Shown: positions 28,087-37,491, counted from the stretch's first letter. The stretch is DNA of 64,000 nucleotides from Pseudomonadota bacterium (GCA_009786025.1 WQUA01000004.1:32131-96130); one strand, 5' to 3'. Translations and numbers: made by a program. Notes: generated from the sequence alone by a model not told the origin.

Positions 28087-28266
28087 ATGATTACAAAGCG
28101 GGAACAGATCGAGCACCATACTGTAGTAAAAAGCGCCCTCACCAGCCAGCGCGTCGAAGGCTTGCGGTCTGACACCAAAGTCATCGAGAATGCCAAAAAA
28201 CAGGCGTACGACGAAATATCCAATCGCTGCCGCTATCGCCGATTACAAAGCGCGTGTGCGGAATGA
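28087..28266 (+). CDS. Possible small antitoxin-like (VbhA/YhfG-type) protein
   Basis: A 59-residue frame beginning MITKREQIEHHTVVKSALTS. The segment ALTSQRVEGLRSDTKVIENA resembles the SQR-x-EGL motif of small Fic-associated antitoxins (VbhA type). The second half is basic and diverges from that family. The ribosome site is weak (GGATC before ATG), and no Fic toxin is present nearby, so this may be an orphan or a relic. It precedes ygfZ on the same strand. Confidence 0.35.
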   Translation: MITKREQIEHHTVVKSALTSQRVEGLRSDTKVIENAKKQAYDEISNRCRYRRLQSACAE

Positions 28267-28347
28267 AAGACGCGGGAGATAGTGGCGACCCGTATCAGGG
28301 CAAAGATACGGGCGTACTCCGAAACCTTCTTGGCATTAAAGATACCC

Positions 28348-29604
28348 ATGCACACCCCACAAACCCTTTTTCTTGCCAGTCACGGTGGCCACATCGTTGA
28401 CGATCTGATTGCCGATTTCGGCGATATCGCCGCCGAATGCGATGCTTTCGATCACGGCCTTTGCCTCGCCGATGCCGCCGATGTCGGGCTGCTGCGCGTC
28501 AGCGGCGCCGATGCCGCCTCTTTTCTGCACAACCAGTTTTCCACCAACGTCTCGGCGCTCATACCGCAGCAAGGCCAATACAGCACCTACAACTCGCCCA
28601 AAGGGCGAATGCTGGCAAGCCTTTTCCTGTGGCGCGAAAGCCCTCTTCCTCCCCCTGCCCCCTTTTCAAAGGAAGTGTCCGCCGAAGGCGGACGGGGGTT
28701 TATTGCAGGAGAGGAAAAAAGCCCTCCCCTTCAAGGAGAGGGTTGGGGTGGGGATGGGGTTTCAGCCTCCTCCCCAACCCTCGCAAACGAGAGAGGGGAG
28801 GCATTTTTCATTCTGCTCGCCGCCGATCTGGCCGAAGCCGTCCGCAAACGCCTGTCGATGTACGTGCTGCGTTCCAAAGTAACGATTGAAGATGTCAGCG
28901 CCTCATACGCCTTCCTTGGCCTCTGCGGCGCTGATGTTTCCGCTCAAGCGCATACAGGAGAGAGAGCAAGGCCGCCGGTTTCCCCCTCTCCCCCGGTTCC
29001 CCTCCCACAAGGGGAGAGAGGAGCAAAGCACAACGTCCGGACGCAAAACGGCATTACCACCATCGCGTTATCATCGACCCGCTTGCTTCTGATCCTGCCG
29101 TTGGAAGCATTGCCCGAACATTGGCCTAAGCTCACCCAAAACGCCCGCCCCACCGGCCGCCACCTCTGGCGACGCGCTGCGATTCTCGACGGCATCCCGC
29201 TCATTACCGCCGCGACGGCTGACCGATTGATCCCGCAATCCGCGAACTGGGACGCGCTGGGCGGACTCGATTTTCAGAAAGGTTGCTACCCCGGTCAGGA
29301 AATCATCGCACGAACCCGCTATCTGGGGCGCACCAAAGAGCGCTTGTACCTCGCTCACTGCGACGAAACCGCTGTCTTCGATTCCGCCACACCGCTGTAC
29401 AGTCCAACGTTCGGCGAACAAGCCTGCGGCCTCATCGTCAACGCTGCGCCTGACCGGCAAGGACAGATCATGCTCGCCTCATTCCAAACGAGTGCCGCCG
29501 ACAGCCCGATCCATGTCGCCCGTCCTAACGGGCCGATGTTGACTCTGCTGCCGCTGCCTTATGCGTTGCCAGTGAATGAAGCGCCCAACCGGGTCAAGCT
29601 GTAA
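28348..29604 (+). CDS. ygfZ: YgfZ-type folate-binding Fe-S protein, with two repeat-derived insertions
   Basis: Glycine-cleavage-T-fold protein; E. coli YgfZ binds tetrahydrofolate and supports repair or assembly of Fe-S enzymes. The start at 28348 (MHTPQTLFLASHGG) fits the family; earlier in-frame starts give an unconserved leader. LLRVSGADAASFLHNQFSTNV and the signature QKGCYPGQEIIARTRYLG are intact. At 418 residues it is ~90 longer than E. coli YgfZ. The excess lies in two low-complexity blocks: residues ~98-150 (PPLQGEGWGGDGV) and ~203-230 (PSPPVPLPQGERG). Both are translated from CCTCTCCCC/AAGGAGAGGG-type repeat DNA, and the frame stays open through both. Confidence 0.92.
   Translation: MHTPQTLFLASHGGHIVDDLIADFGDIAAECDAFDHGLCLADAADVGLLRVSGADAASFLHNQFSTNVSALIPQQGQYSTYNSPKGRMLASLFLWRESPLPPPAPFSKEVSAEGGRGFIAGEEKSPPLQGEGWGGDGVSASSPTLANERGEAFFILLAADLAEAVRKRLSMYVLRSKVTIEDVSASYAFLGLCGADVSAQAHTGERARPPVSPSPPVPLPQGERGAKHNVRTQNGITTIALSSTRLLLILPLEALPEHWPKLTQNARPTGRHLWRRAAILDGIPLITAATADRLIPQSANWDALGGLDFQKGCYPGQEIIARTRYLGRTKERLYLAHCDETAVFDSATPLYSPTFGEQACGLIVNAAPDRQGQIMLASFQTSAADSPIHVARPNGPMLTLLPLPYALPVNEAPNRVKL
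28639..28797. repeat. Repeat-derived insertion 1 inside ygfZ
   Basis: Includes GTCCGCCGAAGGCGGACGGG, CCCTCCCCTTCAAGGAGAGG, a TTGGGGTGGGGATGGGG run, and a closing CCTCGCAAACGAGAGAGG. The same words occur in the spacers near 33450 and 38300. It adds about 53 codons without breaking the frame. Confidence 0.75.
28956..29036. repeat. Repeat-derived insertion 2 inside ygfZ
   Basis: Contains TTTCCCCCTCTCCCCCGGTT and CCCTCCCACAAGGGGAGAGAG, the same palindromic type as insertion 1. It encodes a Pro/Arg/Gly-rich stretch not expected in the family. Confidence 0.65.
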
Positions 29605-29611
29605 CGCGCCC

Positions 29612-29643
29612 AAGAAAAAGAGCGCTTCTGCGCTCTTTTTCTT
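29612..29643. terminator. Bidirectional Rho-independent terminator
   Basis: AAGAAAAAGAGCGC, loop TTCT, and the perfect complement GCGCTCTTTTTCTT: a 14-base-pair stem with T tract right after the ygfZ stop. It also faces the converging MFS gene. Nothing else is seen between it and 29822. Confidence 0.93.
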
Positions 29644-29822
29644 ACCCTCGCTTCCCCGCCGACTCAATGCTCGGGGATGTATTCAAAGGCCTTTCGGTAA
29701 GTCGTCTGCTCAACACTTTGAGCTTCGCGCGACGTACGCATCAACTACTGTACAGAAGCGATTTCTTTATTGCGAAACACGGGCTTAATGCGTCAAACGG
29801 TATTTTTTCACAACAACTGGAA

Positions 29823-31055
29823 TCAATGCGTCCCAATCAACTCCGTCCTCTGTGTCTCTTTTCCCAATACCACCACAGCAATCACTCCGACCACAATCGT
29901 CGTGCAGAAAATAAGGAAGATCGTTTCGATGCTGATGTGCGCCGCGACGAGATAGCCGACGGTCAGCGGGCCGAAGATGCCACCGACGCGGCCAATGGAA
30001 GCCGCCGCGCCAGCGCCGGTCGCGCGAATCGCATCCGGATACTGTTCCGGTGTATAAACGTAGAGCGCGCCCCAGGCGCCGAGGTTGAAGAACGAGAGCA
30101 ACATTCCGGAAATCAGCAGTTGCGCAACAGTGTCAGCGTTACCGAAAAAGTAGGCGGAAAGCGCTGTACCCAGTAAATAAGTGACCAGCACGAATTTTCG
30201 CCCGAACCGGTCAATCAACCAGGCGGCGGTGAAGTAACCCGGCAACTGCGCCAGCGTCATGATCAGCACGTATTCAAAACTTTTTATCAATCCGAAACCT
30301 TTGAGTCCGACGACGCTCGGCAGCCACAGGAACATGCCGTAATACGAGAATACGACGCAAAACCACAGCACCCACAGCATGATCGTCGCCCGTCGATAGG
30401 AGCGGGAAAACAACTGTGTCAGGTTTTTCATGAAGCCGGGCTTTTTCTGCAACGCGGCTTGCCTTTCGGCTTGCGACAAAAAGCGCGGCGAATCAGGCAA
30501 GTTGCGCCGCAAATACACTGCGTAGAGCGCCGGCAACGCGCTGAGCAGCAAAGCAATGCGCCAACCGTAATCGGGGATGATGAAATACGCGATCAACGCC
30601 GCCAGTATCCAGCCCAGCGCCCAGAAGCTTTCCAGCAACACGACCATTTTGCCGCGCTCGTGCGCCTGCACGCTCTCCGAGACCAAGGTCGATGCTACCG
30701 GCAGTTCGCCGCCTAGCCCCATTCCGATGAAGAAACGCAAAACAAGCAACATCATCAGCGTGGTTGATGCCGCCGACAAGCCGCTGGCGATACTGAACGT
30801 CAACAGCGTCAGAATAAAAACTTTCTTTCGGCCGATTCTGTCCGCCAACATGCCGAACATCAGCGCTCCGAACGCCATCCCGATCGAGTTGATGCCGCCG
30901 ATCCAACCCATCTCGGTCGCCGACAGGTTCCAGTCGTGTTTGAGCGCCGCGATGATGAACGACAGCAGGCCGACATCGAGCGCGTCGAACATCCAGCCCA
31001 GTCCGGCGATCGCCAGAAGTTTGTTGCGTGAGATGCGGGGTTCGTTGGCCGCCAT
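29823..31055 (-). CDS. MFS metabolite:H+ symporter family transporter
   Basis: Inner-membrane secondary transporter, 410 residues and about 12 helices. The typical loop motif GMLADRIGRKKVFI follows helix 2, and the half-2 copy is WLIDRFGRKFVLV. The helix-1 text WMFDALDVGLLSFI and the ELPVASTLVSE loop point to the acid/metabolite symporter group (AAHS, SV2 or NiaP-like). Substrate unknown; niacin or an aromatic acid are possibilities only. Divergent from copA with a ~80-base shared promoter region. Confidence 0.88.
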   Translation of the reverse strand: MAANEPRISRNKLLAIAGLGWMFDALDVGLLSFIIAALKHDWNLSATEMGWIGGINSIGMAFGALMFGMLADRIGRKKVFILTLLTFSIASGLSAASTTLMMLLVLRFFIGMGLGGELPVASTLVSESVQAHERGKMVVLLESFWALGWILAALIAYFIIPDYGWRIALLLSALPALYAVYLRRNLPDSPRFLSQAERQAALQKKPGFMKNLTQLFSRSYRRATIMLWVLWFCVVFSYYGMFLWLPSVVGLKGFGLIKSFEYVLIMTLAQLPGYFTAAWLIDRFGRKFVLVTYLLGTALSAYFFGNADTVAQLLISGMLLSFFNLGAWGALYVYTPEQYPDAIRATGAGAAASIGRVGGIFGPLTVGYLVAAHISIETIFLIFCTTIVVGVIAVVVLGKETQRTELIGTH

Positions 31056-31134
31056 AAAGTATCCTTCGGTTTCAGGGAACTTCCCCGCTTTTTCATATCC
31101 GATTTATTATATAGCAAACAGCACAAGATCCAGC

Positions 31135-33333
31135 ATGACCATTGATCTCAACATTGCCGGAATGACTTGCGCCGCCTGCGCTGCGCGCATCGAGAAAGTT
31201 TTGAACCGACTCGACGGCGTTTCCGCACAGGTCAATTTCGCCACCGAAACGGCGCATATCGAGTTCATCGAAAGCGTTGCCAGCGTTATTTCCGCCGATA
31301 CGCTGATTGCGACAGTGCGGCGCGTCGGTTACGACGCAACGCTTGCCGTCGATCCGTTTCTCGAAGCCGATGCTCATGCTCGCGCCGACGAAGAAAAGCA
31401 CGCCGCGACGCTGCAGCGCGAGGGCAACATTCTGCTCGTCGCCGCGTTGCTGTGTTTGCCATTTCTCTGGCAAATGATTTTGATGGTAACCGGTTACGGT
31501 CACGACATCTTGCCATCATGGCTGCAATTTCTGCTGGCGGCGCCGATCCAGTTCATTGCCGGCGCGCGTTTTTACAAAGGCGCCTGGCACGCGCTGCGTA
31601 GCGGCGGCGCCAACATGGATGTTCTCGTTGCGCTGGGAACATCGTGCGCTTTTCTGCTGTCGCTGGCAGTGTGGCTGTGGCCGCTGCCGGGGCAACATGT
31701 GTATTTCGAAGCCTCTGCCGTTGTTATTACACTGGTGCTGTTTGGCAAATGGCTGGAAGCACGCGCCCGAGCCCGCGCCTCAGTCGCGCTGAAAGGTTTG
31801 ATCGCATTGCAGCCGAATACGGTATTGCGTTTATCGAACAGCGTCGTCGAGAGCGTGCCGCTGACGCGCATTCGCCCGGGCGACGCTTATCTGGTGCGCG
31901 TCGGCGATACGGTGCCGGTGGACGGCACGGTCACCACCGGTCACTCGGCGCTGAACGAAGCGATGCTGACCGGCGAAAGTTTGCCGATCGACAAGAGCAT
32001 CGGAGATACCGTTTTCGCCGGCACGGTCAATACCGGCAGCGCCCTCGAATGCGTCGCCACCGCTGTCGGGAGCGCCACGCTGCTTGCCGGTATCGTTCGT
32101 CAGGTCGCGCAGGCGCAAAGCTCGCGTGCGCCGATCCAACGGTTGGTAGATCGCGTCGCTGCCGTGTTCGTTCCTGCCGTGTTGGCCATCGCCGTACTGA
32201 CGCTGATCGTCAACGGTTTCGTGCTCGGTGATTGGGTGCAGGCGTTGCTGCGCTCCACCGCCGTATTGGTTATCGCCTGCCCATGCGCACTCGGGCTGGC
32301 GACGCCCGCCGCGCTGATTGTCGGTGTCGGTCGCGCAGCGCAAGTCGGTATTCTGATCAAAAACGCCGAAGCACTTGAACGCGCCGAACGAATCGACACC
32401 TTGCTGTTCGACAAAACCGGCACGTTGACCACGGGCACGCCGCATCTTGTCGAACTGTGTTTGCATCCCTCGTCCCCTCTCGATGAAAATACCTTGCTGT
32501 CCGCCGCGGCAGCGTTGGAACAAGGCGTGAATCACCCGCTGGCGCAAGCCATCGTTGCCGCCGCGCAAGCGCGAGGTCTTGCATTGCCTGAAGTTGCCGA
32601 TGTTCAGCAACACAGCGGTTTGGGCGTCAGCGCCGGCCTCAACGGCGAAACGTGGCGCATCGGCTCGCCGACATTCCTGCAAGCGCAAGGCATCGACTCA
32701 ACCGCCATTGAGTCGTTGAGCGGGGCAGAAACATCCGCCACCCGCGTCTTCATAGCTCGTGACGCGCAATGCCTGGGCTTACTGCTGCTCGCCGACACGA
32801 TACGCGACAGCGCCGCGCCGACAATGACTGCATTGCGCACACAGCGCATCACGCCGTATCTCGTGACCGGCGATCATGAAACGGCGGCGCGCTCCATCGC
32901 CCGCCTCGCCGGTATCGACGAAGTGCGCGCGCAACAGTTGCCGCAGGACAAACGCGCGCTGGTGGTCGCATTGCAACAAGCCCATCGCGTTGTCGGCATG
33001 GTTGGCGACGGCGTCAATGACGCGCCGGCGCTGGCGCAAGCCGACGTCTCGTTTGCTATGGGCGCCGGTTCCGGCAGTGCGCTGACGGTTGCCGACATGA
33101 CGCTGCTTCGCAACGATTTGACGATGGTAGCCGATGCGATTGATTTATCACGTGCTACGCTACGTAAAATCCGACAGAACCTTTTTTTCGCGTTTGTCTA
33201 TAACGTACTCGGCATTCCGCTGGCGGCGCTCGGTTTTCTGTCGCCGGTGCTGGCCGGAGCGGCGATGGCGTTGTCGTCGGTTTCCGTTGTCACCAATGCG
33301 CTGCTGCTCAAGCGTTGGCGTTCCCGTGGGTAA
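31135..33333 (+). CDS. copA: CopA-type Cu+-exporting P1B ATPase
   Basis: Inner-membrane copper(I) efflux ATPase. The start at 31135 gives 732 residues with one N-terminal HMA domain (GMTCAACAARIEK, cysteines 12 and 15). Longer in-frame extension runs over the divergent MFS gene and is not real. The transport motif CPC is at 382-384 (IACPCALGLATP), the phosphorylation site DKTGTLT starts at Asp426, then the VNHPLAQAI nucleotide-binding motif and GDGVNDAPALAQADVS. No recognisable CueR box was found upstream. A separate HMA chaperone gene follows after a repeat. Confidence 0.95.
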   Translation: MTIDLNIAGMTCAACAARIEKVLNRLDGVSAQVNFATETAHIEFIESVASVISADTLIATVRRVGYDATLAVDPFLEADAHARADEEKHAATLQREGNILLVAALLCLPFLWQMILMVTGYGHDILPSWLQFLLAAPIQFIAGARFYKGAWHALRSGGANMDVLVALGTSCAFLLSLAVWLWPLPGQHVYFEASAVVITLVLFGKWLEARARARASVALKGLIALQPNTVLRLSNSVVESVPLTRIRPGDAYLVRVGDTVPVDGTVTTGHSALNEAMLTGESLPIDKSIGDTVFAGTVNTGSALECVATAVGSATLLAGIVRQVAQAQSSRAPIQRLVDRVAAVFVPAVLAIAVLTLIVNGFVLGDWVQALLRSTAVLVIACPCALGLATPAALIVGVGRAAQVGILIKNAEALERAERIDTLLFDKTGTLTTGTPHLVELCLHPSSPLDENTLLSAAAALEQGVNHPLAQAIVAAAQARGLALPEVADVQQHSGLGVSAGLNGETWRIGSPTFLQAQGIDSTAIESLSGAETSATRVFIARDAQCLGLLLLADTIRDSAAPTMTALRTQRITPYLVTGDHETAARSIARLAGIDEVRAQQLPQDKRALVVALQQAHRVVGMVGDGVNDAPALAQADVSFAMGAGSGSALTVADMTLLRNDLTMVADAIDLSRATLRKIRQNLFFAFVYNVLGIPLAALGFLSPVLAGAAMALSSVSVVTNALLLKRWRSRG

Positions 33334-33340
33334 AACGCAT

Positions 33341-33735
33341 CAACCGCAAAGAACGCAAAGAATTCTCACGAGAAAACGCGAAGTCACTAAGAGAAGTCCC
33401 CTCATTCCAGCGAGAGCGAAAATCCAGCGTCAGCGGAGTGAAGGAGAGGGAAGAACCTCATCCCCATCCCCACTCTTCTCCCCTTGAAGGGGAGGACGTC
33501 TTTTCTTCCTTCGCGGCTTCGCGCCTTCGCGTGAGATGGTTTTTACAGCTCTTGTGACTTTGTGCTTCCGCGTGAAACCAACTGAGCAAATGTGATACAG
33601 ATACAGAGACAATGCAAGCGAGGTAAGAGGTTTGCGCTTTCGTGTTTTTCGCACCTTTCATGTTTTTTGTGGTTAAGGGCTTTTTCTCCGTGCGAGTTAT
33701 TCTTTGTGTTCTATGCGTTCTTTACGGTTAAAATG
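33341..33735. repeat. Repeat module bounded by inverted copies of the core
   Basis: Begins CAACCGCAAAGAACGCAAAG and ends with the inverted form, TTCTTTGTGTTCTATGCG then TTCTTTACGGTTAA. Inside are CCATCCCCACTCTTCTCCCC, CTTGAAGGGGAGG, and TTCGCGCCTTCGCGTGAGA. No convincing gene is seen. It separates copA from the HMA protein gene and looks like a non-autonomous element. Confidence 0.7.
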
Positions 33736-33764
33736 TTTTTGTTCCTCAAAGAAAGAATTTCATC

Positions 33765-34007
33765 ATGAGCCTTGTAACCACCACTTTTCACATTGACGGT
33801 ATGACTTGTCAGGGTTGCGTCGCCAGCGTTACCCGCGCGTTGAAAGCTATTTCCGGCGTCGCTGAGGTTGCGGTATCGCTCGATGACAAATGCGCCGCCG
33901 TGCGGTACGACGACGCACAAACCGCGCAAATCGCGCTCGCCGCCGCCGTCGAAGACGCCGGTTTTGATGTAACGATGCTCGAGACATCAAAAGGCTTTTC
34001 TCTCTAA
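33765..34007 (+). CDS. CopZ-like HMA metallochaperone
   Basis: An 80-residue soluble heavy-metal-associated domain: GMTCQGCVASVTRAL with CxxC near residues 15-18, then the beta-alpha-beta text VSLDDKCAAVRYDDA. Expected to bind Cu(I) in the cytoplasm and pass it to CopA encoded just upstream on the same strand. The two genes are separated by about 430 bases of repeat sequence, probably a later insertion into a copA-copZ pair. A short extra C-terminal tail is present. Confidence 0.88.
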   Translation: MSLVTTTFHIDGMTCQGCVASVTRALKAISGVAEVAVSLDDKCAAVRYDDAQTAQIALAAAVEDAGFDVTMLETSKGFSL

Positions 34008-34260
34008 CTTCTTATAACTTGTTTGTTTCTCCAAAAAACACGCTTTATCTGTGTCCTAAAGCATCGCAACACGTGATAAAAGTGAAATAGCGCCGATTTG
34101 ATACGCCTTGTTTTTCTCTCCGTCTTGGTGGTATGGTGTGCGCCAGCATGTAAAATCCACCCTCAAATAAAATCATGGCAACAGCCAGTGCAATGAAGAC
34201 GCGAGTAAATGAATGCACAGCGGTTCGCGTGAGGGGGGGAAGAAAGATGCAGGGGAATTT

Positions 34261-35952
34261 ATGAATCCGATTTGGCTTGAGCATTATCCTGAAGGGGTTC
34301 CGGCAACGATTGACATTGATCCTTCGTTGTCGATCAACAGCCTGTTTGGCCGCTGTATCGAACAGTACGCCGAGCGTCCCGCATACTCCTGTATGGGGCA
34401 TACGATCACCTACCGCAAACTCGACGAGCTTTCTGCCGCGTTCGGCGCCTGGATGCAATCACAAGGCATCACCAAAGGGTCGCGGGTCGCGCTGATGATG
34501 CCGAACATTCTGCAATACCCGGTGTGCCTGTTCGGGCTGTTGCGTATCGGCGCCATAGTCGTCAATGTCAATCCTCTCTACAAAGCGCGCGAACTACAAT
34601 ACCAATTGAATGATTCGGGCGCTGAAATGATTGTTGTTGCCGAGAATTTCGCGCGCACGCTGGAAACGGTTCTCGACAAAACCCAGGTGCGCCGCGTCAT
34701 TCTCACCACCATCGGCGAAGAGATGGGATTCAAGGGATTGTTTATCGACTTCGCGTTGCGCCACGTGATGAAAAAAGTGGAATCTTTTTCATTGCCGGAT
34801 GCCATTTACTTTACCGATGTTCTGAATCACGGCCGACGGATGAAGCTGGCGCCGGTCGAAACCGCTTCTTCCGACATCGCCTTTCTGCAATATACCGGCG
34901 GCACCACCGGCGTCTCCAAAGGCGCGATTTTGACGCACGGCAACCTCGTCGCCAACCTGCTGCAGGTGTTGGCCTGGGTCAAGCCGTTCCTCAACCTCGA
35001 AGAGCGGCAAATCATGATCACGCCGTTGCCGCTGTATCACGTCTTTTCGATGACCGCCAACTGCCTGCTGATGATGGCAATCGGCGCTGAAAGTGTGCTC
35101 ATCACCAACCCGCGCGACATTCCCAAAATGGTTCGCGAAATCAGCCGTTACCGATTTTCCATTATCACCGGCGTCAACACGCTGTTCAACGCGCTGCTCA
35201 ACAATTCCGATTTTCGCAAACTTGATTTTTCCAGTCTGCGCATCTCATTGGGTGGCGCGATGGCGTTGCATCCGGCCACGGCCAAGCGCTGGCGGGAAGT
35301 CACCGGCCATCCGCTGTCGGAAGGTTATGGCCTGTCCGAAACTTCGCCGGCCGCGATCATCAACCGGCTGGATGATGACGGCGTCGGCTCGATCGGCATG
35401 CCTATTCCGTCCACCGATATCGTGCTGCGCGACGACAATGGCAAAGATGTCGGAATCGGTGACATCGGCGAGATTTGCATTCGCGGTCCGCAAGTCACAC
35501 AAGGTTATTGGAAGCGCCCCGACGAAACCGAACGCGCAAAAACCGCCGATGGTTTCTTTCTGACCGGCGACATGGCGGTAATGGATGGGCACGGTCGCTT
35601 TACGATTGTCGATCGCAAGAAAGACATGATTCTGGTGTCTGGCCTCAATGTTTACCCGACCGAGATTGAAGCGGTCGCCTCGACCCATCCGGGCGTATCC
35701 GAATGCGCCGCCATCGGCGTTCCCGACAATCGCGCCGGTGAAGTCGTCAAGCTCTTTGTCGTCAGAAGCAGCCCGACATTAACCGCGGAAGAGCTGATTA
35801 AATTTTGCCGCACCAGCCTGGCCGGCTACAAAGTGCCTCGGCAAATAGAGTTCCGTGACGAACTGCCGAAGAACACCATCGGCAAAGTCTTGCGCCGCGA
35901 GTTACGGCAGCCGGCGGCGGAAGAAAAAACGCCCATAGGAAGCGCCGCATAA
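34261..35952 (+). CDS. fadD: FadD-like long-chain fatty acid-CoA ligase
   Basis: Adenylating enzyme activating long-chain fatty acids to acyl-CoA on the inner face of the membrane. The ATG at 34261 has AGGGGA nearby, giving 563 residues. P-loop-like YTGGTTGVSKGA, the acyl-binding GYGLSETSP, and the FACS signature in LTGDMAVMDGHGRFTIVDR with KDMILVSG are present. The 250-base gap upstream shows no gene. It is followed by the outer-membrane FadL, so the pair covers uptake and activation of fatty acids. Confidence 0.93.
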   Translation: MNPIWLEHYPEGVPATIDIDPSLSINSLFGRCIEQYAERPAYSCMGHTITYRKLDELSAAFGAWMQSQGITKGSRVALMMPNILQYPVCLFGLLRIGAIVVNVNPLYKARELQYQLNDSGAEMIVVAENFARTLETVLDKTQVRRVILTTIGEEMGFKGLFIDFALRHVMKKVESFSLPDAIYFTDVLNHGRRMKLAPVETASSDIAFLQYTGGTTGVSKGAILTHGNLVANLLQVLAWVKPFLNLEERQIMITPLPLYHVFSMTANCLLMMAIGAESVLITNPRDIPKMVREISRYRFSIITGVNTLFNALLNNSDFRKLDFSSLRISLGGAMALHPATAKRWREVTGHPLSEGYGLSETSPAAIINRLDDDGVGSIGMPIPSTDIVLRDDNGKDVGIGDIGEICIRGPQVTQGYWKRPDETERAKTADGFFLTGDMAVMDGHGRFTIVDRKKDMILVSGLNVYPTEIEAVASTHPGVSECAAIGVPDNRAGEVVKLFVVRSSPTLTAEELIKFCRTSLAGYKVPRQIEFRDELPKNTIGKVLRRELRQPAAEEKTPIGSAA

Positions 35953-36079
35953 CGTGAACGAAATTAACAGCTTCGCCTCGCTCCATCATTTTATAAAAAA
36001 TCATTACAAAATTGACCCGCCTTCATTTTTGGAACTTTCCCCTTTCAAAGTCAATCTCACTTAAAACCAGAGGAGTACC

Positions 36080-37486
36080 ATGAAAGCAAACTTGAAAAAA
36101 ATAGCGTTGGCCATCGCCGTCAGCAGCGGCTTTGCCGGTTTGTGCACACAAGCGCAGGCATCTGCCTTCGCCCTGCAAGAACAAAGCGCCAGCGGTTTGG
36201 GCAACGCGTTCGCCAGTGGCGCGGCGGAAGGCGCCGATGCGTCGTCGATGTTTGCCAACCCGGCAACGCTGTCACTGCGAAAGTCGGCACAAGTCGTCAC
36301 CGCCTTGCACGTCGCCATCCCGTCGATGTCGTTCAAGAACGAAAATTCGCAGCCTGCGTTCAACCAGCCGTTGGGCAATGAAGGCGGCGATTCCGGTTCC
36401 ACCAACTTCCTCGGCAATTTCTACGCCGCGCTGCCGATCAACGATCGCTGGGTCGTCGGCCTCGGCATCGGTTCGCCGTTCGGCCTGGAAACCGATTACA
36501 ACAACAGTTGGGCGGGACGCTATCAGGCATTGCGCTCGGAAGTGCAGACGATCAACGTCAATCCAGCCGTTTCATTCAAAGCCACCGATAAGTTGAGCCT
36601 GGGCGTCGGCGTGAACTGGCAGTATGTGCATGCGCTTTTCTCCAGCGCCGTCAACTATTCGGCCGCGCTCGGTTCCGCCGCGCAAGCGGCTGCCGCTGCC
36701 GGCCTCCTGCCGGCCAACATGATACCCTCGATCCTCGGTGCAACCGGCGGCTTGGACAGCATCTCCACCGTCAAGGGGCACAACAATGCCTGGGGCTGGA
36801 ACGCCGGCCTCCTCTACGAATTCGATCCAGCCACACGCGTCGGCCTTTCTTACCGCTCCGAAATCAAACACAAGATCGACGGCACGGTCGCGTTCAACAA
36901 TCCATCGCTCGACGGCGTTCCCGCCGCGCTGGCGCCTATCGTCGGCAGCCTCGCCAATAGCGTAAACAACGTCCTTTACAACGGCAAAATCCACGCCGAC
37001 ATCACACTCCCGCAAACAGCCAATCTGTCGGTCTTCCGGCAAGTCTCGCCGAAGCTCGATCTGATGGCCGACCTTCAATGGACTGGTTGGTCGTCGATCA
37101 AAGAACTGACATTCAATCGCACCGACGGCACCACACTGCAAAGCACGCCGGAGTGGTTCAAGAACACTTGGCGGGTTTCACTCGGCGGCAATTACCGCTT
37201 TGATGATCGCTGGCTGATGCGCGCCGGTGTTGCTTATGACCAGTCGCCGATTCAGGACGCCTACCGGACGCCGCGCCTGCCTGACGCCGACCGTTACTGG
37301 GTAAGCATCGGCGGTCAATACGCGATCAACAAGCAAATGCACCTCGACGCCGGCTTCGCCTACCTGTTCGCCAAGAACGGTCCGATTCACAACGATAGCA
37401 ATAACCCGCAAGCCAGCGGCACGCTCGACGGTCATTACGACAACTACGCGACCGTAACATCGCTGCAATTCACTTATACGTTCTGA
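36080..37486 (+). CDS. fadL: FadL/OmpP1-family outer membrane transporter
   Basis: Beta-barrel channel for long-chain fatty acids or other hydrophobic compounds. It has 468 residues. The signal peptide ends at TQAQAS, followed by AFALQEQSASGLGNAFASGA, the usual FadL N-terminal hatch text. The NPAXL region reads MFANPATLSL. The C-terminus ends in a barrel strand with final phenylalanine (SLQFTYTF). GAGGAG lies upstream of the ATG. Same strand as fadD; a GC-rich hairpin follows. Confidence 0.93.
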   Translation: MKANLKKIALAIAVSSGFAGLCTQAQASAFALQEQSASGLGNAFASGAAEGADASSMFANPATLSLRKSAQVVTALHVAIPSMSFKNENSQPAFNQPLGNEGGDSGSTNFLGNFYAALPINDRWVVGLGIGSPFGLETDYNNSWAGRYQALRSEVQTINVNPAVSFKATDKLSLGVGVNWQYVHALFSSAVNYSAALGSAAQAAAAAGLLPANMIPSILGATGGLDSISTVKGHNNAWGWNAGLLYEFDPATRVGLSYRSEIKHKIDGTVAFNNPSLDGVPAALAPIVGSLANSVNNVLYNGKIHADITLPQTANLSVFRQVSPKLDLMADLQWTGWSSIKELTFNRTDGTTLQSTPEWFKNTWRVSLGGNYRFDDRWLMRAGVAYDQSPIQDAYRTPRLPDADRYWVSIGGQYAINKQMHLDAGFAYLFAKNGPIHNDSNNPQASGTLDGHYDNYATVTSLQFTYTF

Positions 37487-37491
37487 GTTAA

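Noticed and set aside
27846..28223. 125-residue minus-strand frame between rpsB and ygfZ
   Set aside because: No recognisable domain or ribosome site; it spans the inverted repeat and overlaps the antitoxin-like plus-strand frame.
30577..31134. Long upstream extension of the copA frame
   Set aside because: It overlaps the divergent MFS gene; copA family alignment starts at the HMA domain at 31135.
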